A DNA stretch of 64,000 nt from Sphingobium naphthae (lineage in GTDB: Bacteria; Pseudomonadota; Alphaproteobacteria; Sphingomonadales; Sphingomonadaceae), in assembly GCF_020782235.1 (NCBI RefSeq), contig NZ_JAJGNO010000010.1:1-64000 (forward strand), in the 5' to 3' direction. Position 1 is the stretch's first letter; each line of letters begins with the position of its first letter. Under the pieces are notes generated by a model. It had not been told where the DNA came from. It ran no database searches and was given only the letters and a program-made list of their open reading frames with translations. The translations under genes and the position numbers were made by a program. Positions 59,777 to 64,000 of this stretch are shown here, in pieces.

Positions 59777-62125
59777 TCATTGCTGCTTTTTCAAATAAAG
59801 ATCAAACCAGGCGATTAGCTCATCGTAGAGATTGCGTACATTTGCAGGGGAAAGCGCAATAGAATGGTTCTCTCCGTGATAGCGCAGCAGGCGCGCCGGC
59901 TTTCCTTGCTGATCAAGCAATGTAAACATCTCCTCGGCTTCGGCAACGCTTCCCCGTATGTCGAATGTGCCGTGCGCCATGAGCAGCGGGGTATGGATCG
60001 TTGAAGTGTACATGATGGGCGAATTGGCCGCGTAAATCCCTGGATCACGATAGGCCTGTGCTGGCATGCGCATGGCAGTCGTCACGATCGTGGGATTAAC
60101 TCCCTTGTCCTGAGCAATGCCTGGCCAACCGTCGCCGCTGCGATCAAACGCTCCGTACGTCGTGTGCATGTCCGCGATCCCATCGATAGCGGCGGCTGCC
60201 GCGAAGCGGCCGGTTTGCGTAACAAGGGAGTAGGTAGCGTAGCCGCCGAAACTCTGCCCAAAGAGCCCGACACGTCTCGGGTCGCTCCCTTCCAGTTCGA
60301 TGAGTTTGTCCACAGCCGGCAGCACCCCTTCTTTCATATGGAGGTAGGGGCCACCGGATAGCTCCTGTGCGCGCGGCATGGATGGGACGAGGACCGTATA
60401 TCCTTTCGCTGCATAAAGTTGAAGGTTGTAGATTCCGGGCAGAAGGCGGTCATCCCAATAGTCTTGCTTGCCCCGGATCATGGTGCCCGGATAAACCCAG
60501 ACCAAGACTGGGTGGCTTTGCCCTCGACGGTGTCCGGGCGGATGGATCACCAGGGCCTTCAGCGGTGCTCCGCCTTCACTGACATAATCGATCGTGGAAA
60601 TTGCCCCCCAGTCGATGGAGGCCAGATGGTGGTTGACCCGGAAAAGCTCCAGCGTCCGATCGGTGCCGGCCGGCCTTCCTTGTAGCACCACCCCCCGATC
60701 AGTCAGTTCCCGCCATATCGAACCGTACCTGTCCTGAGCGAGAAGCTGTGCGCCTGAGGGTAAATCAAGACGCTTCGACTTGGTCGGGGGAGAGGCTGGA
60801 CGCGGTTTGCTCCTTTCCGACAGATACCACCAAGTTTCGGTTCCCTCGCTGGCTGAAATCTGCCGGCCGCGTATGAGCAGGGAGCTGTTTTTGAGCCATC
60901 GGGCAGAGAGCTCGTGGTCAACCGGACCGGCGTCCCAAGTCCGATCGACAAAGTTTGGGGCGACGGAAGAGACTTTCCCGGAACTTGCATCGAGACGAAA
61001 CACACGCACGTCGCGGGTACTGCCGGACGCCCGCGCGCGCAAAAGCAATGCGGTACTGTCAGGAGACCAGTCAAGCAGGTCCAGTGGATAGCGTGCCTCT
61101 TCCGGCACCGTGACCCGGCGCGGGGGAGACTTGGCGGTAAGGTCGATGAGGATGAGCCGCTTATCCGATGCGGTTTCATCGTTGTTAAGAGGTTTCGGCC
61201 CGACTTCCTGCGGCGGGATCACGCCAGCAGGGGCCAGGACAGCCGCTGTTTTGCGGTCCGGGGACACCACTAGGGAGAGCATTCCGCGAAAAGGAAAGGC
61301 TGGGACGCTAGCCAGAAGCTGCCGTTCGCCACTCGCTGCATCAATCAGCGAGATTTCCACCTGATACTGTTCTCGTGTGCCAGAGAGATTTTCTCTGCCG
61401 CTGTCGGCGACGTCGACGGTGCTTGTCGTTCCATCCCGCAGCGTTTGGGCGACCTCACCGGCAAATTCCAGTGCGCGCGTGTTCTGGGTGAGCAGTGAAG
61501 AATTCTGCCCGGCGGGCATCTGCAGGACGAGCAACCTGTGTTCGTCGAGCCAGAGAAATGGTGCGCGTTCGCCTGCCCCCTCCGAGGGTGTACATCCCAG
61601 CGACTGGCGCTTCGCGTCTGCTCCTCCACGCAAGTCCAGCGCATTAAGCGGAGAGCCGTAACGCGTCATGGTCATCATGGGCTGCTGCGAAATGCGCCGG
61701 ATCCCGTCTGTAGCGCGGGTCCACATGTATAGGCGAACGGCATCCCCGCCATGTGGCTCGGCTCCTTCGGGGCGGGTCGATAGAAAGGCGATCCTTTTAC
61801 TGTCTGGACTCCACTGCGCGCACCAGTTTCCTGCCGCTGCCGCATGCCCATCAGTGAGGTTCCGACGGTCAGACCCATCTCGCCGAACAAGCCAGACATC
61901 GGCGCGGGACGGATCCACTTCATAAAAGGTGCGACCGGCCACTTCCCCCTCTCCGGCTGGCCGTTGCACAACGACAGCAAGGTCCTCTCCATCGGGAGAG
62001 GCGGCGACCTGCTCCATAGCTACCGTGCGAAGGACATCGTCTATCGTCAGGGGGGCCGCATTTGCCGTTCCGGAGACCAAAGTGATGGCCATAAAGGCCA
62101 GTGAGACGTAAAATGATCTGCGCAT
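59777..62125 (-). CDS. Lasso-peptide isopeptidase-like S9 peptidase (Atxe2 family)
   Basis: A 782-residue secreted prolyl-oligopeptidase-type enzyme. A signal peptide (MRRSFYVSLAFMAITLVSGT..NA) is followed by APLTIDDVLRTVAMEQVAAS and a beta-propeller domain with repeats such as WCAQWSPDSKRIAFLSTRPEG. The C-terminal hydrolase has the nucleophile motif GQSFGGYA, a TFDIRG acidic region and the HGENHS histidine. This is the sphingomonad AtxE2 type, which opens the isopeptide ring of lasso peptides. No lasso precursor or synthetase genes, and no TonB receptor, are adjacent in the window. The start at 62125 is preferred over 62164 by the signal peptide. Confidence 0.85.
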   Translation of the reverse strand: MRRSFYVSLAFMAITLVSGTANAAPLTIDDVLRTVAMEQVAASPDGEDLAVVVQRPAGEGEVAGRTFYEVDPSRADVWLVRRDGSDRRNLTDGHAAAAGNWCAQWSPDSKRIAFLSTRPEGAEPHGGDAVRLYMWTRATDGIRRISQQPMMTMTRYGSPLNALDLRGGADAKRQSLGCTPSEGAGERAPFLWLDEHRLLVLQMPAGQNSSLLTQNTRALEFAGEVAQTLRDGTTSTVDVADSGRENLSGTREQYQVEISLIDAASGERQLLASVPAFPFRGMLSLVVSPDRKTAAVLAPAGVIPPQEVGPKPLNNDETASDKRLILIDLTAKSPPRRVTVPEEARYPLDLLDWSPDSTALLLRARASGSTRDVRVFRLDASSGKVSSVAPNFVDRTWDAGPVDHELSARWLKNSSLLIRGRQISASEGTETWWYLSERSKPRPASPPTKSKRLDLPSGAQLLAQDRYGSIWRELTDRGVVLQGRPAGTDRTLELFRVNHHLASIDWGAISTIDYVSEGGAPLKALVIHPPGHRRGQSHPVLVWVYPGTMIRGKQDYWDDRLLPGIYNLQLYAAKGYTVLVPSMPRAQELSGGPYLHMKEGVLPAVDKLIELEGSDPRRVGLFGQSFGGYATYSLVTQTGRFAAAAAIDGIADMHTTYGAFDRSGDGWPGIAQDKGVNPTIVTTAMRMPAQAYRDPGIYAANSPIMYTSTIHTPLLMAHGTFDIRGSVAEAEEMFTLLDQQGKPARLLRYHGENHSIALSPANVRNLYDELIAWFDLYLKKQQ

Positions 62126-62244
62126 GCCCCAACTTTGATCCCAGCAGTGAATATGGCCTATCAATAGAGGCGCCTATCTTTTTAAAGGCAAGATTTTCGG
62201 CTTGTTGCCACCGAGCCGGATGTCACCACTACAGATCGCAACGG

Positions 62245-62706
62245 TCACTGTGCCGGCGGTGATTTCAACATAACGATATTTGCGTCACTGCCCCTTTTCG
62301 AAGAAAGCCGTTCATAAGCTTGGCGCCAACGCGCCGCGTCGCGCTCGGCATTCACGCGAGCATGAAAGTGCCCGGCAGCTTCGGCCAACGCCATCTTGAG
62401 TTGCTTCCGGGTCTCGGAAAGTTCGGCTCGTAAATCGATGATGGTAGTTGCTGTCCCACGCGAAGCATGAGGTTTTGCCAGCTCCATCAGGCGGTGCTTG
62501 ACGGTTGGATAGGTGGTATCTCTCGTTGCGATCAATGTCCGAGACCGGCCAGCCTCGAGCGCCACATTCGAAATGTTGATCGCAAGCCTGCCAGTCTCCT
62601 CTTTCCTTTTCTTAAGCGCCGGATGGGTCGGTCTGCCGCTCACCAAGCGTTCGATTGCCATCAAGAAATCGGTTTCGATCTCTGCTCGTCTCCTATTCTC
62701 TGCCAT
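62245..62706 (-). CDS. TnpC-like coiled-coil protein of a second Tn554-type module
   Basis: A 153-residue protein with a helical N-terminus, a possible helix-turn-helix (LAINISNVALEAGRSRTLIA) and a coiled coil (RAELSETRKQLKMALAEAAGHFHARVNAERD). This is the layout of the protein at 41605. GAGG precedes the ATG at 62706, and it overlaps the upstream recombinase stop by 14 bases. It would be the last gene of its module. Confidence 0.75.
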   Translation of the reverse strand: MAENRRRAEIETDFLMAIERLVSGRPTHPALKKRKEETGRLAINISNVALEAGRSRTLIATRDTTYPTVKHRLMELAKPHASRGTATTIIDLRAELSETRKQLKMALAEAAGHFHARVNAERDAARWRQAYERLSSKRGSDANIVMLKSPPAQ

Positions 62707-64000
62707 CCACCGCCTCCATATCGACGCGTGCTTCCAGCGCACCGATGTCAGCGCCAATCGCAACAAGTAGCGCACGGGCTTGGGCAGCTCGATCGCCGAT
62801 GACCCGGAACGTGTCGCCGTTACCTGCGCGTACCGCGGCTCGGAAAGCCGTCATGTTGGCGAGGAAGCGATCCTCCCAGAAAGTACGGTGTTTTGAATCT
62901 ATTACGAAGGATGGGCAGCCGGCGCACACGCCGGGCTCCCGTGTCTCATAGTTCGGCTCTTTATTCAGCCAGGAAGATGTGCCGGCGAGTTGGTGGCATC
63001 TCATCGCCTGCGGAACAAGGGGGAGGCATTTGCCATGGGGTGCGAACCACAGCCTGATATCATATTCGAACACGAGAGAGATTGCATTGCGCCACCCTTC
63101 GCCTCCGCCTCGGACGCCTATTTTGGTGCGCAATTCTTCAATCGAGGCCTGAAGTTGGTCGCCCATGCGCCCGGATACCAGCGTTTTGCCGGTGGCAAGT
63201 TCGTACAGGAGAAGCGCGGTATGTTGGCGCTGCGTCGTGGACAGCGGCTCAATCTGCAGAAGATTGGTGCCCCAGTAATGCCCTTCGGTCATCGCCTGGC
63301 TGATATGGTGAAAATGCATTTGCACTGCCGGAAGGAGGCGAGGATCAACACTCAGGGCGAAGTTTGCATAGAATTTTCTGAATTGGTGGCTGCGAATGCA
63401 GCGGCCGTTGGTGTTCTTGTACGGGACAAGGTCATTATCTTCGGCCGGATGCTCCGATTGGTTGGGGAGTGAAGTGAAATCTACCCACTCTTCGACAAAA
63501 TCACGCATACCTTTCAGAAGGGACATGGATCGAATTTGGGCTACAGATGCCGACCTGACCGGCAACCCTCTGAGGTTCGTGAATTGTACCAGGAGGCGAT
63601 CGGACCGAAGCATCTGCCGGTAGCGTGCAAGTAACTGATCCAAAATGATGATTGCCCGGACCGGCAGCGGCAAATCGGACGCCCCCTTCGGTCGCATTCC
63701 AGCAAGCCAGTCGACTTCTCTAGGGGTGTCCTCCATCTTCGAGATAACAGTCCGGATCAGGAAAATCTCGTTCAACCCAGTGAAGCTGGGTACGACGCGC
63801 ACGCAACGCGGCAAGCCAGATTGGTCATCCATTCCAGCAGGAAGCCCACAAATCTCAGATATCCGCATGCCGGTGCCTGCTTGAATGGTGATCGCTGCCG
63901 CATTGCGTACGGCCAAGAGCAATTGCCTGAAGCGTTGTGCCGGGTAGATGAGTTCTCCGCGTTCGTTCGTGATGATCTCCAATCGATCGTGCCAAGGCTC
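62693..64000 (-). CDS. Tn554-type large recombinase, C-terminal 435 residues (runs off the window)
   Basis: The frame is open to base 64000, so the 5' end lies beyond the window; a TTG at 63982 is internal. The catalytic pattern of a tyrosine recombinase is seen: QAGTGMRISEICGLPAG (Arg), RSHQFRKFYANF (His-x-x-Arg), and HYWGTN near the expected Tyr. A Cys-rich CAGCPSF segment near the C-terminus matches the zinc-binding end of the protein at 39500. Together with the gene at 62245 it is a second, minus-strand Tn554-like module. Confidence 0.8.
   Translation of the reverse strand, partial: EPWHDRLEIITNERGELIYPAQRFRQLLLAVRNAAAITIQAGTGMRISEICGLPAGMDDQSGLPRCVRVVPSFTGLNEIFLIRTVISKMEDTPREVDWLAGMRPKGASDLPLPVRAIIILDQLLARYRQMLRSDRLLVQFTNLRGLPVRSASVAQIRSMSLLKGMRDFVEEWVDFTSLPNQSEHPAEDNDLVPYKNTNGRCIRSHQFRKFYANFALSVDPRLLPAVQMHFHHISQAMTEGHYWGTNLLQIEPLSTTQRQHTALLLYELATGKTLVSGRMGDQLQASIEELRTKIGVRGGGEGWRNAISLVFEYDIRLWFAPHGKCLPLVPQAMRCHQLAGTSSWLNKEPNYETREPGVCAGCPSFVIDSKHRTFWEDRFLANMTAFRAAVRAGNGDTFRVIGDRAAQARALLVAIGADIGALEARVDMEAVDGRE

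Noticed and set aside
1..64000. CRISPR arrays, tRNA and rRNA genes
   Set aside because: No regularly spaced direct repeats and no tRNA- or rRNA-like sequence were seen on reading; no model-based scan was possible.

Overview
The window reads as high-GC alphaproteobacterial DNA, most likely from a sphingomonad (Sphingomonadaceae). The main reasons are the Atxe2-type lasso-peptide isopeptidase, the mix of small plasmid-type proteins (DUF736, DUF2493, DUF7673, RcnR/NreA-type sensors) and the general gene style. It looks like accessory DNA (plasmid, megaplasmid or integrative element) built from stacked modules and marked by insertion sequences, decayed gene copies and site-specific recombinases. 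These assignments come from reading the sequence only; no database search was run.

Layout. 1-823: the end of an IS21-like element sits inside a merR-type regulator, leaving a 20-codon stub, a 19-bp-spacer MerR promoter and the cation exporter (CDF) it presumably drove. 905-5291: a membrane protein and a phosphoribosyltransferase-fold protein, divergent from a family member with a HEPN-like tail; function unknown. 5396-5966: DUF1289 and an orphan RcnR-like sensor. 6034-22599: a mobilisation and plasmid-maintenance block (MobF relaxase, TraD coupling protein, RHH protein, possible oriT, SSB, DUF2493, DUF736, several unknown genes, a decayed primase piece). No type IV secretion genes are present in the window. 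Inserted there are a TerC-type transporter and a two-gene HNH/HEPN unit. 22716-32790: a compact nickel/cobalt resistance island. It runs His-rich small protein, czcCBA-type RND pump, small secreted protein, HupE/UreJ permease, anchored periplasmic protein and DUF6488, plus divergent nreB and a CsoR/NreA-like repressor; C-tract/G-tract palindromes sit before both transcription units. 32803-36182: a tightly coupled minus-strand operon around a DpdA-like (queuine tRNA-ribosyltransferase fold) protein, the best candidate for an undescribed system. 36310-41973: a Tn554-like module of three large recombinase-type proteins plus a TnpC-like protein, all on the plus strand.

43156-54674 is a different-looking block: secreted and lipoprotein genes, a second RND/MFP/TolC efflux operon, an EF-hand protein, an OmpR/EnvZ-type two-component pair and an RcnB-like periplasmic protein. 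55271-58719 is a three-gene envelope operon whose third gene is cut by a 905-bp IS5-type element; removing the IS and one 3-bp target copy restores one 349-codon reading frame. 59070-59724 is a 655-bp unit bounded by two inverted 67-bp ends, each holding a perfect 21-10-21 hairpin, with a decayed PAPS-reductase-like gene piece inside. 59777-62125 is an orphan lasso isopeptidase. 62245-64000 is the end of a second Tn554-like recombinase module that runs off the window.

How the parts work together: metal resistance is a recurring theme (CDF, TerC, RND, NreB, RcnR/NreA sensors, RcnB). The relaxase, coupling protein, SSB and two Tn554-like modules explain mobility. The DpdA-like operon, HNH/HEPN pair and PRTase cluster are typical of the defence or nucleic-acid-modification cargo carried by such elements, but those roles are inferred.
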